This document shows positions 8,221 through 15,633 of a DNA stretch of 64,000 nucleotides, piece after piece; positions within the stretch are counted from its first letter, which is position 1, and each line of letters starts with the position of its first letter. The translations under genes were made by a program, and so were the position numbers. The notes below the pieces were generated by a model that was not told where the DNA came from, ran no database searches, and saw nothing but the letters and a program-made list of their open reading frames with translations. The stretch comes from JAYVYM01 sp046593925 (lineage in GTDB: Bacteria > Actinomycetota > Actinomycetes > Mycobacteriales > SCTD01): positions 1 through 64,000 of the forward strand of contig JBKJQN010000104.1 of assembly GCA_046593925.1 (NCBI GenBank). The letters run 5' to 3'.

Positions 8221-8907
8221 CTAGTCGTCCGCAGAGGCTGAGACGCCTTCCGTCAAGCTCTCGAACCGGTCCAGAACTGGCTGCCCGCGAGATCGGCGGC
8301 GCTCTGTCCGGGCAGCAGGGGCCCGCCGCACGGGCACGGAGCGGGCAAGCACTCGCTGGGTGAGATGACGCGCGGCGTGGGGCCAGCGACAGCCGGCGGC
8401 GGCGTGCAGGAGCCAGATGGCGCCGAGGGCGAGGGTGACGTCACCGATGCTGAAGACGTTGGCGATCGGTGCGAAGGCTTGGGGGACGGCGAAGACGTCG
8501 CCGAGGAACGCCAAGCGGGGGTGGGCGACGGTGGTGGAGTTGGCAAAGTGGTCGGCGTTTCGGCTGATGCCGGCGGTGCGCAGGGCTGAGGCGGTGGCCG
8601 GCATGATGCCGCTGTTGGCGGTGATGGCCAGTAGGTTGACGGCGCCGCCGGCGGCGGTGAGGTGCAGTCCCGGCAGGCGCCGGTTGGCCCACAGAAAAGC
8701 GCCGGCGAAGCCGTAGGAGGTCAGGTGCAGACCGGCCGCCAGCTTGTGCGGCGGGTCCCGTAGGACGGAGATCGTGAGGATCTGCAGGAACAGCGCGATG
8801 ACGAGCTGGCTGCGGCCACGCAGTTGCAGCTCGGCCAAGGCGGTGAGCCGCCCACCGGCCACGCGCACGGTGAGCAGCCCGGTGGCGAGCACGATCAGGA
8901 AGAGCAT
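8221..8907 (-). CDS. DUF5317-family membrane protein
   Basis: A 228-residue integral membrane protein with about five to six hydrophobic segments. The family landmarks are a start LTVRVAGGRLTALAELQLRG and later NSGIMPAT, FLGDVFAVPQ, ANVFSIGDVTLALGAIW. The C-terminal 50 residues after WLLHAAAG are Arg-rich and cytoplasmic. DUF5317 has no established function. It is the last gene of an operon-like run with a GGDEF-EAL protein and two tiny ORFs (94 bases after the 30-codon one), which suggests a role in transport, processing or sensing of the peptide signal (inference). The IS1380 scrap starts 8 bases beyond its stop. Confidence 0.8.
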   Translation of the reverse strand: MLFLIVLATGLLTVRVAGGRLTALAELQLRGRSQLVIALFLQILTISVLRDPPHKLAAGLHLTSYGFAGAFLWANRRLPGLHLTAAGGAVNLLAITANSGIMPATASALRTAGISRNADHFANSTTVAHPRLAFLGDVFAVPQAFAPIANVFSIGDVTLALGAIWLLHAAAGCRWPHAARHLTQRVLARSVPVRRAPAARTERRRSRGQPVLDRFESLTEGVSASADD

Positions 8908-9001
8908 CGGAGCACCTTCTTGGCTCGGCGGGTGTGGTCACAAGCGGACGCGGTGCGCCGCGGGACCGGCTCGCGGGCCGGTCCCGCGGCGGGTCAGGTG
9001 G

Positions 9002-9094
9002 CTAGTTCCACTTGGAGGCGGCCTCGAGCACCGCGACGAGCGCGGTGACGAGGGAGCCGACGCCGATGAGCCTGGCGGTCATCTTGATGCGCAT
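9002..9094 (-). CDS. 30-residue small ORF ending Ser-Lys-Trp-Asn, putative secreted peptide
   Basis: The ORF starts MRIKMTARLIGVG and ends LEAASKWN. It has a basic N-terminus (Arg2, Lys4, Arg8), a hydrophobic stretch of about 16 residues (Leu9 to Leu24) and a short polar tail after Glu-Ala-Ala, i.e. the layout of a minimal signal peptide or a membrane-inserted pheromone precursor. A very good ribosome-binding site (AAAGGAGA, 7 bases before ATG 9094) argues that it is translated. It sits between the GGDEF-EAL gene and DUF5317 in the same direction. Its tail matches the 14-residue ORF upstream (Lys-Trp-Asp). I know no characterised family; function is inferred from layout only. Confidence 0.65.
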   Translation of the reverse strand: MRIKMTARLIGVGSLVTALVAVLEAASKWN

Positions 9095-9191
9095 GTTGAC
9101 TTCTCCTTTTGAGGGCGTGGTCGGTGTGACCGGCTGGAAAGTGCTGTGCGGATGAACCTGAGCGAGCGCGGTGACAGGCCTGGGAACGGGA

Positions 9192-9236
9192 TCAGTCCCA
9201 CTTCTGCCCTTCACGCTGACGTGGAGTCCGGACCAT
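9192..9236 (-). CDS. 14-residue small ORF ending Gln-Lys-Trp-Asp
   Basis: The sequence MVRTPRQREGQKWD is preceded by an unusually strong Shine-Dalgarno run, AGGAGGAGGTGA, four bases before ATG 9236. The ORF starts 44 bases after the GGDEF-EAL stop and lies 97 bases before the 30-residue ORF. It has no hydrophobic part, so it would not be exported by itself through Sec; it could be a cytoplasmic peptide, a leader controlling the next ORF, or a decayed copy of the 30-residue peptide. The shared Lys-Trp-Asp/Asn end is the main reason to think it is real. Too short for any homology-based statement. Confidence 0.5.
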   Translation of the reverse strand: MVRTPRQREGQKWD

Positions 9237-9280
9237 CTGCTCACCTCCTCCTGGTGGCTGCCGCCGGTTGTATCGGCGTG

Positions 9281-11344
9281 TCAGGCTCGTGCCGGCACGT
9301 CCGTTCGGGTGACGACCTGCGCGCCGGGCGGGTGAGAGCGGGAGCCCGTGCCCCGGCGGTGAGCGGGTTGCGACGCGAGCCAGGCCAGAACGTGATCGGC
9401 GTGCATGGGGCGGGCGATGTAGTAGCCCTGTGCGCTGTCGCAGCCCCAGCTGCACAGCAGGTCGAGCGCGATCTGGTCCTCGACCCCCTCAGCGAGTACC
9501 CGCAGTCCGAGGTTGTGCCCGAGCTCGATGGTGGAGCGGACGATGACCGCGTCGTCGTTGCTGCTCGACAGCTGCATCACGAACGACTTGTCGATCTTGA
9601 TCTCGTCGACGTGCAGCTGCCGGAGGTAGGCCAGCGAGGAGTAGCCGGTGCCGAAGTCGTCCACGGCCAGCCCAACCCCTAGGTCGCGCAACAGGGCCAG
9701 GACGCCGACGGCCCGGCTCGGATCGGTCATGATCAGGGTCTCTGTGACCTCGAGGATCAGGGCCGAGGGGGGCAGGTCGTAGGCGGCCAGGCGCTGCTGG
9801 ATCTGCTGGGGCAGGGACAGGTCGGTCAGGTGCCTGACGGAGAGGTTGACGGCGATGCTGAGGTCGTGCCCGGCACCCCGCCAGGAGGCCACCGCCTGCA
9901 GGGCGAGCTCGAGGACCTGCAGGGTCAGCGGGCCGATCAGCCCGGTGTTCTCCACGACCGGCAGGAAACTGTCCGGCATCAGCACTCCGTGCTGGGGGTG
10001 CTGCCAGCGCACCAGCGCCTCGAAGCCCGTCACCCGGCCTGTGACGGTGTCGATCTGCGGTTGGTAGTGCAGGAACAGCTCGTCGCGTCCGAGACCGTCG
10101 CGCAGGTCGCTGGCCAGGGCGAGCCGCTCGACGGTGTGCGGGTCCTGGTCGGGGTCGTAGACCCGGAGGCAAGACCGCTCTACCTTCGCAGCGTAGAGCG
10201 CGATGTCGGCCTGGCGCAGCAGCAGGTCCATGCAGTCGCCGTGGTCGGGGTGCAGCGCAACGCCCAAGCTGGCCTCGACGTCGAGGCGGACGCCGTCGAC
10301 GGTGAATGGTTCGTGCAGTGCCTGCAGCAGCCGCTCGCCGATGGCGACCGCACCACCGGCGCCTACCAGGTCGACGGCGAGGACGGCGAACTCGTCGCCT
10401 CCCAGGCGTGCGACGCTGTCCCCTGGACGCAGGCTGGCGGTGAGACGGTCGGCGACAGCGATGAGGAGCTGGTCGCCGATGTGGTGGCCGAGGGTGTCGT
10501 TGATCTCCTTGAAGTGGTCCAGGTCCAGGAACATGACCGCGCACCGGTCTGCGGAGCCTGCGCCGCGGCGTTCGCAGGCGCGCTTGACCCTCAACCCGAA
10601 CAGGGTCCGGTTCGCCAGGCCGGTCAGCCCGTCGTGCAGTGCCTCACCCTCGCGTCGCCGGGCCAGATCTGCGCTCACGTAGATCGCACCCATGGGCAGC
10701 ACCACCAGCGGAAGCACAAAGACAGTCAGCTGGAATGTCACCGCCAGAATGGGTGAGAACGTCAGCTGCAGCCCGTTGGTCGCGACCTGGAAGGGCAGGT
10801 CCGCGAGCAGGCGACGCCCTACGGACTCGCCCAGTGCGAGGGCGGTGACCGTGCCGGTCAGCACTGAGTTGACGATCCAGAAGGCGCTGGCTGCGGCCAG
10901 TGCTGCGGGCAGCTCGCCCGGTAGCGTCAGCGGGCGCATCTGCTGTAGCGCTGACTGGTGGGTGAGCAGCGCGAACAGGCCGCCGGCCGCAGACAGGCTG
11001 AGGGCGTACTGGGCGGCGTTGAACGCCTGCTTGATCCCGGCCTTGCCCGCGCGCACGTCCTCGATGACCACCGACACGCACATCACCAGGATCGACATCC
11101 AGAGTGCTCCGACGAAAGTCAGTGCCAAGGCGAACCCGGTCGACAGCGTGATCTCATCCTTCACGTCGCCCCGCGCCACCTCGATCGGACGCAGTTCGCC
11201 CAGCAGCACCAGCAGCGCGAGCGCCGCACAGGCCGGCACCCCGCGCCGCACCGACGCCATGTCTGAGGTGACCAGGACCCCGGCTGCCGCCGCCGCTCCC
11301 AGCGCGCAGACCATCACCACGAACACCCGCAGCCGCGGCCTCAT
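9281..11344 (-). CDS. Membrane-bound GGDEF-EAL protein (c-di-GMP synthesis/hydrolysis)
   Basis: 687 residues. Residues 1-225 form about seven to eight membrane helices, including DEITLSTGFALALTFVGALW and QAFNAAQYALSLSAAG, a sensor-type domain seen in actinobacterial GGDEF and HD-GYP proteins. The GGDEF domain (about 235-400) has an intact RLGGDEF at 313-319. The EAL domain (about 420-665) has FEALVRW, LEVTET, VDDFGTGYSS, KIDKSF and LAEGVED, so the metal and catalytic residues are present. Either activity could dominate. The start ATG overlaps the stop of a 44-codon ORF (ATGA), suggesting translational coupling. Downstream follow two small ORFs and DUF5317; a peptide or other exported ligand may be sensed by the membrane part (inference). 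Confidence 0.93.
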   Translation of the reverse strand: MRPRLRVFVVMVCALGAAAAAGVLVTSDMASVRRGVPACAALALLVLLGELRPIEVARGDVKDEITLSTGFALALTFVGALWMSILVMCVSVVIEDVRAGKAGIKQAFNAAQYALSLSAAGGLFALLTHQSALQQMRPLTLPGELPAALAAASAFWIVNSVLTGTVTALALGESVGRRLLADLPFQVATNGLQLTFSPILAVTFQLTVFVLPLVVLPMGAIYVSADLARRREGEALHDGLTGLANRTLFGLRVKRACERRGAGSADRCAVMFLDLDHFKEINDTLGHHIGDQLLIAVADRLTASLRPGDSVARLGGDEFAVLAVDLVGAGGAVAIGERLLQALHEPFTVDGVRLDVEASLGVALHPDHGDCMDLLLRQADIALYAAKVERSCLRVYDPDQDPHTVERLALASDLRDGLGRDELFLHYQPQIDTVTGRVTGFEALVRWQHPQHGVLMPDSFLPVVENTGLIGPLTLQVLELALQAVASWRGAGHDLSIAVNLSVRHLTDLSLPQQIQQRLAAYDLPPSALILEVTETLIMTDPSRAVGVLALLRDLGVGLAVDDFGTGYSSLAYLRQLHVDEIKIDKSFVMQLSSSNDDAVIVRSTIELGHNLGLRVLAEGVEDQIALDLLCSWGCDSAQGYYIARPMHADHVLAWLASQPAHRRGTGSRSHPPGAQVVTRTDVPARA

Positions 11345-11475
11345 GCACGTTCCGAGAGCAGCGTCACCCGGGATCGGCGCGCAGCCGTCTCCACCCAGCG
11401 CGCGGGCACGAGCAGACAGTCCGGCCGGCTGCGGCCGGCTCGCGCCAGCAACATCGCAGCCCGATCACCGGCCAT
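11341..11475 (-). CDS. 44-residue leader ORF overlapping the GGDEF-EAL start
   Basis: The ORF begins MAGDRAAMLLARAG and ends VTLLSERA; its TGA overlaps the next ATG as ATGA. GGGAGG lies 8 bases before ATG 11475. It is basic (nine Arg) with one Cys and no membrane segment. A short stem (GGACGC/GCGTCC, plus-strand 502-507 and 520-525 of kb 11) lies in its 5' region. It could be a small protein partner of the GGDEF-EAL protein or a leader that couples ribosomes into the long gene. I do not recognise a family. Confidence 0.45.
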   Translation of the reverse strand: MAGDRAAMLLARAGRSRPDCLLVPARWVETAARRSRVTLLSERA

Positions 11476-11541
11476 GAGCGAGCCCTCCCGCTGTGCTCCC
11501 GGGACGCCTCCCAACGCACGCGTCCTCTACTCACCGGTCGG

Positions 11542-11664
11542 CTAGAAGACGAACCAGGTGAAGCGCGCAGCCGGGTGATGCCGCCTCAGGACGAAGCGAG
11601 CATTCGGCACCGGATTCGTCTCATCGAAGATCGTGGTGACCCGACTCGGATCGTGGTTTGCTCG
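11542..11664 (-). other. Unassigned open reading fragment
   Basis: About 40 codons on the minus strand read through TTIFDETNPVPNARFVL and end RFTWFVF before TAG. The composition is protein-like, but there is no start codon with a ribosome-binding site and I do not recognise the family. It lies just upstream of the 44-codon leader ORF, so it may be the tail of a lost gene. Confidence 0.25.
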
Positions 11665-12158
11665 CACACAGCAGGTGCATCTCCAGCCGGTGGACTCTGA
11701 CCTCTTGACAAGGTCATCGCCGAGGCCAGGAGGGCATTTGCGCTTCCGGCCCGCCGTCCAACATCAACGTTCAGCGGTGCATGCCTGGTTTGCGGTGAAC
11801 TTCCCCTGTTACTTGGAAGAGCCGTCAGGGCGACCCTGCGACCTCGCCATCAGCCTGCACCGCCTCGGCGGCGCCACCAACATCACCGCTGCCTGCCGGC
11901 TCGACGCTCGCCCCCCGGCAGCAGGGCTGCCTGTGCTGCAGCGGCTACTGAAGCAATCCAGTTCTTCAGACTCATCGATTTCTCCTCGAGTATGGCGACC
12001 GGCAGGCGCCAGGCGGTCGCGATCCGGCTGGCCAGCCGCCAGTCGGTGCACGCTCATGCCGCCCGTCGTCACTCCACTGGCCGATGGCAGACGCGGGCGG
12101 CGCGGCGCACCGTGGCGGCAAGGCGGCTGTCAACGCCTCCTCCGCTCAGTCGCGTGAG
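11665..12158. other. Gene-free stretch inside the island
   Basis: About 490 bases with no reading frame that looks like a protein on either strand; the frames are Ser/Arg/Pro-rich and contain no family motif. A TTGACA at 11705-11710 has no matching -10. Probably decayed mobile-element DNA leading into the integrase remnant on its right. Confidence 0.5.
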
Positions 12159-12670
12159 CTCGGCCTCGCGGCCGTTGCCCACCTGTCCCGCTATCGCGGC
12201 GCCTCGCGCGAGCACACCGAGTCCGACCCGCGGGTGGTCCTCGGCGGGGGCCAGGACCGGCAGCTCGCGCCGCTGGACGCCCCACGCAACGATCTCGTGC
12301 GCTCGCTGCGTGGGATGCAGGACGCGCGCCGGTTCAAGCCGTCCACGGTGGCCTGCCGGCTGTCGGTCGTCGCGGGCTTCTCACGGACCTGCGTCCTCGA
12401 TGGCGTCCCTGAGCGCTCTCCGGCGGACTGCGTCCGCCGGCCGACCGTCCCGCCGGAGTCACCGACGCTCGGGCTGACGCACCTGCAGTTCGAGGCGGTG
12501 CTCACCGCCGCCAGACGTTCAGCGAACCCGTTCGGCTTGCGCTCGTGTGTCGTTCCGGGCCGCTCGCCCTGCGGATTTTCGAGACCGTCGGCACCGACAT
12601 CGACGACCTGGGCGAGGAGCCCGGGCACCGGGTGCCCGGGGTGCAGGGCGAGGCCGGCGGTCAAGGTCCG
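12159..12670 (+). pseudogene. Second tyrosine-recombinase (XerD-like) remnant
   Basis: Plus-strand pieces LGLAAVAHLSRYRGASREHT, DRQLAPLDAPRNDL, RFKPSTVACRLSVVAGFSRT, VLDGVPERSPADCVRRPTVP and LTHLQFEAVLTAARRSANPF are the core-binding domain and start of the catalytic domain of a widespread actinobacterial site-specific integrase. After about 12535 the frame shifts (LALRIFETVGTDIDDLGEE) and homology fades by about 12670. The Arg-His-x-x-Arg-Tyr boxes and the C-terminal third are missing. It is a different family branch from the remnant at 7.1-7.8 kb, so the region has received at least two elements. Confidence 0.75.
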
Positions 12671-12693
12671 TGGCAGCCGTCGCCTGCAACCTC

Positions 12694-13359
12694 TCAAGGA
12701 TCGCCTGACGCCCCGCGCAGCAGCGAGCGCTCGAGGGTGTCGCGGAGCCAGGTCTCGTACTGCTCCCGTGTCCAGCCGCGGATAACCAGCAGCATGTGAT
12801 GCACCTCGGGGCTGGTCAGCGTCCACACGACGTCGGCCGCGGTTTCGACATCCACCCCTTCTCGCAGCGGCCCGCGGGCGCGGATCCAGCCGACGACGGT
12901 GGTCATCGCAGCGTGCCGCTGGACGTCGTTCTGCAGGCGCCGCACCGCGGCGACATCGGGATCGGCCGCCGCTGCGCTGCGGAGCACGTCGTCCAGCGGG
13001 CGCATCCGCTCGAGCTTGCCGGCCATCCCGACGGAGAACAGCGCGAGCTGCGTCCGCTGGTCGGTCTCGGCGCGCATCCGCTGCGGCAGCTCGCGGTCCA
13101 GGACGGCCACCGGCTCGTCGTCGCCGCCGACGTTGACGTTTATGACGGCGGCGAGCAGGCCGCGTTTGCTGCCGAAGGAGTCGTAGACGGTGTCGACCGA
13201 GAGACCGGCATCGGCCGCGACCTCCGCCAGGGTGGTCGAGGCATAGCCGACCTCGACGAAGCGGGCGTGCGCCGCACGCAAGATCGCCAGCCGCGTCTGC
13301 CGCGCCCGCTCCCGGCGTACGGGCGAGTCGTACCTACGGCCCTTGACAGGCTTCACCAT
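12694..13359 (-). CDS. TetR/AcrR-family regulator
   Basis: 221 residues. The N-terminal DNA-binding domain runs from about 18 to 70: TRLAILRAAHARFVEVGYAS, TLAEVAADAGLSVDTVYDSF, GSKRGLLAAV. The C-terminal ligand domain ends LRDTLERSLLRG. It is transcribed divergently from the methyltransferase at 13449, and the 89-base gap holds a perfect 18-bp palindrome (13407-13424), which fits autoregulation and control of the neighbour. The ligand is unknown. The start ATG 13361-13359 region is preceded by the gap sequence without a strong ribosome-binding site; the N-terminal MVKPVKGRRYDSPVRRERAR is typical of this group. Confidence 0.88.
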   Translation of the reverse strand: MVKPVKGRRYDSPVRRERARQTRLAILRAAHARFVEVGYASTTLAEVAADAGLSVDTVYDSFGSKRGLLAAVINVNVGGDDEPVAVLDRELPQRMRAETDQRTQLALFSVGMAGKLERMRPLDDVLRSAAAADPDVAAVRRLQNDVQRHAAMTTVVGWIRARGPLREGVDVETAADVVWTLTSPEVHHMLLVIRGWTREQYETWLRDTLERSLLRGASGDP

Positions 13360-13406
13360 TTCGCTCCAGGCTCACTGGGTCGAATCGCAACGAGCGTACA
13401 GACCCT

Positions 13407-13424
13407 GGCGCACAGCTGTGCGCC
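13407..13424. promoter_or_regulatory. Perfect 18-bp palindrome, candidate TetR operator
   Basis: The sequence GGCGCACAGCTGTGCGCC is its own reverse complement. It lies between the divergent TetR (start 13359) and methyltransferase (start 13449) genes, 24 bases before the latter's ATG and near both likely promoters. Size and symmetry fit a TetR-dimer operator. The same bases could form an RNA hairpin, but a terminator makes no sense between divergent genes. Confidence 0.6.
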
Positions 13425-13448
13425 CGGCCCGTCGGACCAGGAGCGGCC

Positions 13449-14060
13449 ATGACCACCGGCTACGCCCTCGCCTACCGCCTCGGCCTCACTCCCTGGGAGA
13501 AGGCAGGCCGCGATGCCGCCGCGCAGTTCAACACGCTGCTGGACCGCGAGCAGGAGGGGGGGCCGCCGTACGGCAGGGCGCTCGACATCGGCTGCGGGAC
13601 CGGCGACCACGCGCTGAACCTCGCGCAGCGGGGCTGGCACGTGACGGCCGTCGACAACGTGCCGCGGGCCCTCGCGTCGGCCCGGGCCAAGTCGGTCGAG
13701 GCCGGCCTGGACGTCCGCTATGTCCAGACTGACGTGACGGAAATGGCGGCGCAGGTCGGTTCGGGCTTCTCGCTCCTGCTCGACGTCGGCTGCTTCCACG
13801 GCCTCAAGCCCCCGCGGCGCCCCGCGTACATCCAGCAGGCGGAGGCCGTCAGCCAGGCCGGATCCACGCTGCTCATGCTCGCCTTCCAGCCGGGTCGCCG
13901 CCCCCCGGTGCCGCTTCCCCGCGGGGCGTCCCGGGAGGAGCTCCAAGACACCTTCCGGAACTGGGACGTCATCGGCGACGACGCCGCCGACACCTCGTGC
14001 ATGAGCGGACCCGCCAAGCGGACCGCGCCGCACTTCTTCCGGCTGCGCCGCAAGGACTGA
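13449..14060 (+). CDS. SAM-dependent methyltransferase (class I)
   Basis: 203 residues. Motif I is ALDIGCGTGDHALNLAQRGW (about 45-64), followed by VTAVDNVPRALASAR (motif post-I, acidic Asp binding the ribose) and LLLDVGCFHGL (motif IV region). It resembles the short thiopurine/tellurite-type or ubiE-like methyltransferases. The substrate cannot be told. ATG 13449 has AGGAG 6-10 bases upstream. Divergent from the TetR gene and probably regulated by it through the palindrome; it could modify a toxic small molecule sensed by that regulator (inference). Confidence 0.85.
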   Translation: MTTGYALAYRLGLTPWEKAGRDAAAQFNTLLDREQEGGPPYGRALDIGCGTGDHALNLAQRGWHVTAVDNVPRALASARAKSVEAGLDVRYVQTDVTEMAAQVGSGFSLLLDVGCFHGLKPPRRPAYIQQAEAVSQAGSTLLMLAFQPGRRPPVPLPRGASREELQDTFRNWDVIGDDAADTSCMSGPAKRTAPHFFRLRRKD

Positions 14061-14091
14061 GCCGGCCGCGGCGCCGACCTACGCTTCGGCG

Positions 14092-14478
14092 GTGTCCCCG
14101 CAGCGCATCGTGGTGATCCTGGTGTACGCGGACGTGGCGGCAGCCCGGGACTTTCTGGTCGAGGCCTTCGGCTTCGAGGTCGGCCGGACACACCGCGACG
14201 ACCACGGTCACCTGGTGCATCTCGAGATGACGCTGCACGACGAGTCCATCCGGCTGCACCCCCCGGCACCCGACCGGGGGCTGGCCAGCATCGCGGAGCT
14301 GGGCTCGGCCACCGGCACGCTCGTGGTCATCGTGGAAGACGTGGATGACCACCATCTGCGCGCCACCGGTGCAGGTGCGGTCATCGTGTCACCGCCCGCC
14401 GATCAGCCGGGTGGCCATCGCACGTACAGCGTGTACGACTCCGAGGGCCGCATCTGGTCGTTCACGTCTGGAACCTGA
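14092..14478 (+). CDS. VOC-family (glyoxalase/bleomycin resistance-like) protein
   Basis: 128 residues in one vicinal-oxygen-chelate double module: VVILVYADVAAARDFLVEAF at the start, HLVHLEMTLHDESIRLHPP in the middle, TLVVIVEDVDDHHLRATGAG, and the closing GGHRTYSVYDSEGRIWSF. Metal ligands may include the His in GHLVHLE and the Glu/His of the C-terminal half, but the set is not complete enough to name an enzyme. GTG 14092 is the start, 31 bases after the methyltransferase stop, so the two are probably co-transcribed. Confidence 0.8.
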   Translation: MSPQRIVVILVYADVAAARDFLVEAFGFEVGRTHRDDHGHLVHLEMTLHDESIRLHPPAPDRGLASIAELGSATGTLVVIVEDVDDHHLRATGAGAVIVSPPADQPGGHRTYSVYDSEGRIWSFTSGT

Positions 14479-14496
14479 CCCGCCGGCCGGTGCGGG
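14479..14496 (+). terminator. Weak hairpin after the VOC gene
   Basis: CCCGC at 14479-14483 pairs with GCGGG at 14492-14496 around an 8-base loop, directly after the VOC stop at 14478. No T-run follows, as usual in this GC class. The next gene is convergent, so a terminator here is plausible. Confidence 0.3.
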
Positions 14497-14586
14497 CGCG
14501 TCTCCCCTTCGGCGGGTCACCTCCCCTGCGGCAGAGCCTCCTGGGTGCCCCGGATCGTGACCAATCGAAGGGGAAGCGGTCGGCCC

Positions 14587-15306
14587 TCAGATCATGGCAG
14601 CGCGCGACCCGGTGGGAGCCGAGTGCCGTGGCGCGACCGGCAAGCGCCGGTCGCCGAGCCGGTAGAGGGAGGTGACCAGGCCCAACACGACCACCACGAT
14701 GGCGCCGTTACCCAGCACGGTGGCGTAGCCGTGCGAGACGACGTCCAGGAAGGGGTACGGATACCAGCTGGTGACGGCGCCGTCGACGAGGGTGTACGCA
14801 ACCCAGGCGACCGGGTAGAGCAGTGACAGCACGATGGTGCGGGCCTCGATGCGCGGTCGAGGGCCGAACAGCAGCCAGCCGACGACCATCATGAAGGGCA
14901 CCAGGTAGTGGAAGACGGCGTTGGAGAAGGTCTCTTTCCAGCCGTGGGGCTCGTGCACCCGGGCAAGCACCGTGGCATAGATGACGCCGGTGATGATGAT
15001 GCCCACCAGCGACGCCAGCCGCACCGCGCGCCAGACCCGGCCGTCACGGTCACAGTTCCGAGCCAACTGGGCCGAGACGACCCCGCTCAGTATGTTGCTC
15101 TGAATGGTGAAGAAACTCAGCACGCGCACGATGCGACCTGCAAGCGGGGTCCCGGCCAAGGTGCCGACGGCGTGCGCAGCAGGACTGCCGGGTGCCCCCA
15201 CGGCAACCCACAGCTGCAGGATCAGGGCGACAAGCACGACCACCGCAATGCTCGCGTGCCAGGCCCGCATCACGGACGGCACCTGCGGGGAAGCCATCTG
15301 CCTCAT
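14587..15306 (-). CDS. Pr6Pr-family membrane protein
   Basis: 239 residues with six predicted membrane helices. The Pr6Pr (FAR-17a/AIG1-related) signature is visible: FFTIQSNILSGVVSAQ, HEPHGWKETFSNAVFHYLVP, LLYPVAWVAYTLVDGAV and the closing WYPYPFLDV. The family is widespread in Actinobacteria with no proven function; eukaryotic relatives are lipid hydrolases with a Thr/His pair, and a Thr in FTIQSN and a His in AVFHYLVP are present here. Two in-frame Met (codons 1 and 4) could start it. It is convergent with the VOC gene and stands alone. Confidence 0.8.
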   Translation of the reverse strand: MRQMASPQVPSVMRAWHASIAVVVLVALILQLWVAVGAPGSPAAHAVGTLAGTPLAGRIVRVLSFFTIQSNILSGVVSAQLARNCDRDGRVWRAVRLASLVGIIITGVIYATVLARVHEPHGWKETFSNAVFHYLVPFMMVVGWLLFGPRPRIEARTIVLSLLYPVAWVAYTLVDGAVTSWYPYPFLDVVSHGYATVLGNGAIVVVVLGLVTSLYRLGDRRLPVAPRHSAPTGSRAAMI

Positions 15307-15633
15307 CTCGACGACGACCGGGTTCGGCCGGGTGCCCCGACGGCGTCGCGGTGCCCATCAGGATAAGCATGTCCCCGCCCAGCGCAGGTTGCTGTATGCC
15401 ATGACCGGTTGGTCAACGTCTTACTTCGTCATCGTCGTACTTTGAGGCGTCGCGCGGGGGGACGCCTGATGGCGGCGCGAGACGAGGACGGCGGCCGCTG
15501 AGCACTAGCGACGTCCCGGCCGCCCGGCCAGGGGCACGGCCGACGCACCGCCCGTGCCGGCGCCCCTGGACAAGACACATCTTCCGAGTTCCAGAGGGCA
15601 TTCGCCTGACGACCCGACTGACAGGAGCACGTC
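15307..15633. other. 327-base gap before the aldehyde dehydrogenase, with one hairpin
   Basis: There is no convincing gene on either strand. AGGCGTC (15445-15451) pairs with GACGCCT (15461-15467) around a G-rich 9-base loop, and GACC...GGTC at 15402-15413 is a smaller symmetric site. Since the flanking genes are divergent, these are more likely regulatory or leader structures of the aldehyde dehydrogenase than terminators. Confidence 0.35.

Noticed and set aside
9002..9236. Micro-ORFs as AgrD-like cyclic lactone autoinducers
   Set aside because: No conserved Cys or Ser ring residue and acidic tail, and no AgrB-type protease nearby; DUF5317 is not known as one.
11476..11545. Possible c-di-GMP riboswitch before the GGDEF-EAL operon
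   Set aside because: There is a short stem (GGACGC/GCGTCC), but the conserved GEMM core and tetraloop-receptor elements are not visible.
7091..12680. Attachment sites (direct repeats) bounding the island
   Set aside because: I looked for repeats and a tRNA 3' end near both integrase remnants and saw none; the element ends cannot be placed by eye.
14587..15306. Terminator or riboswitch in the gap at 15307-15633
   Set aside because: One 7-bp hairpin exists, but flanking genes diverge and no known riboswitch core is visible.
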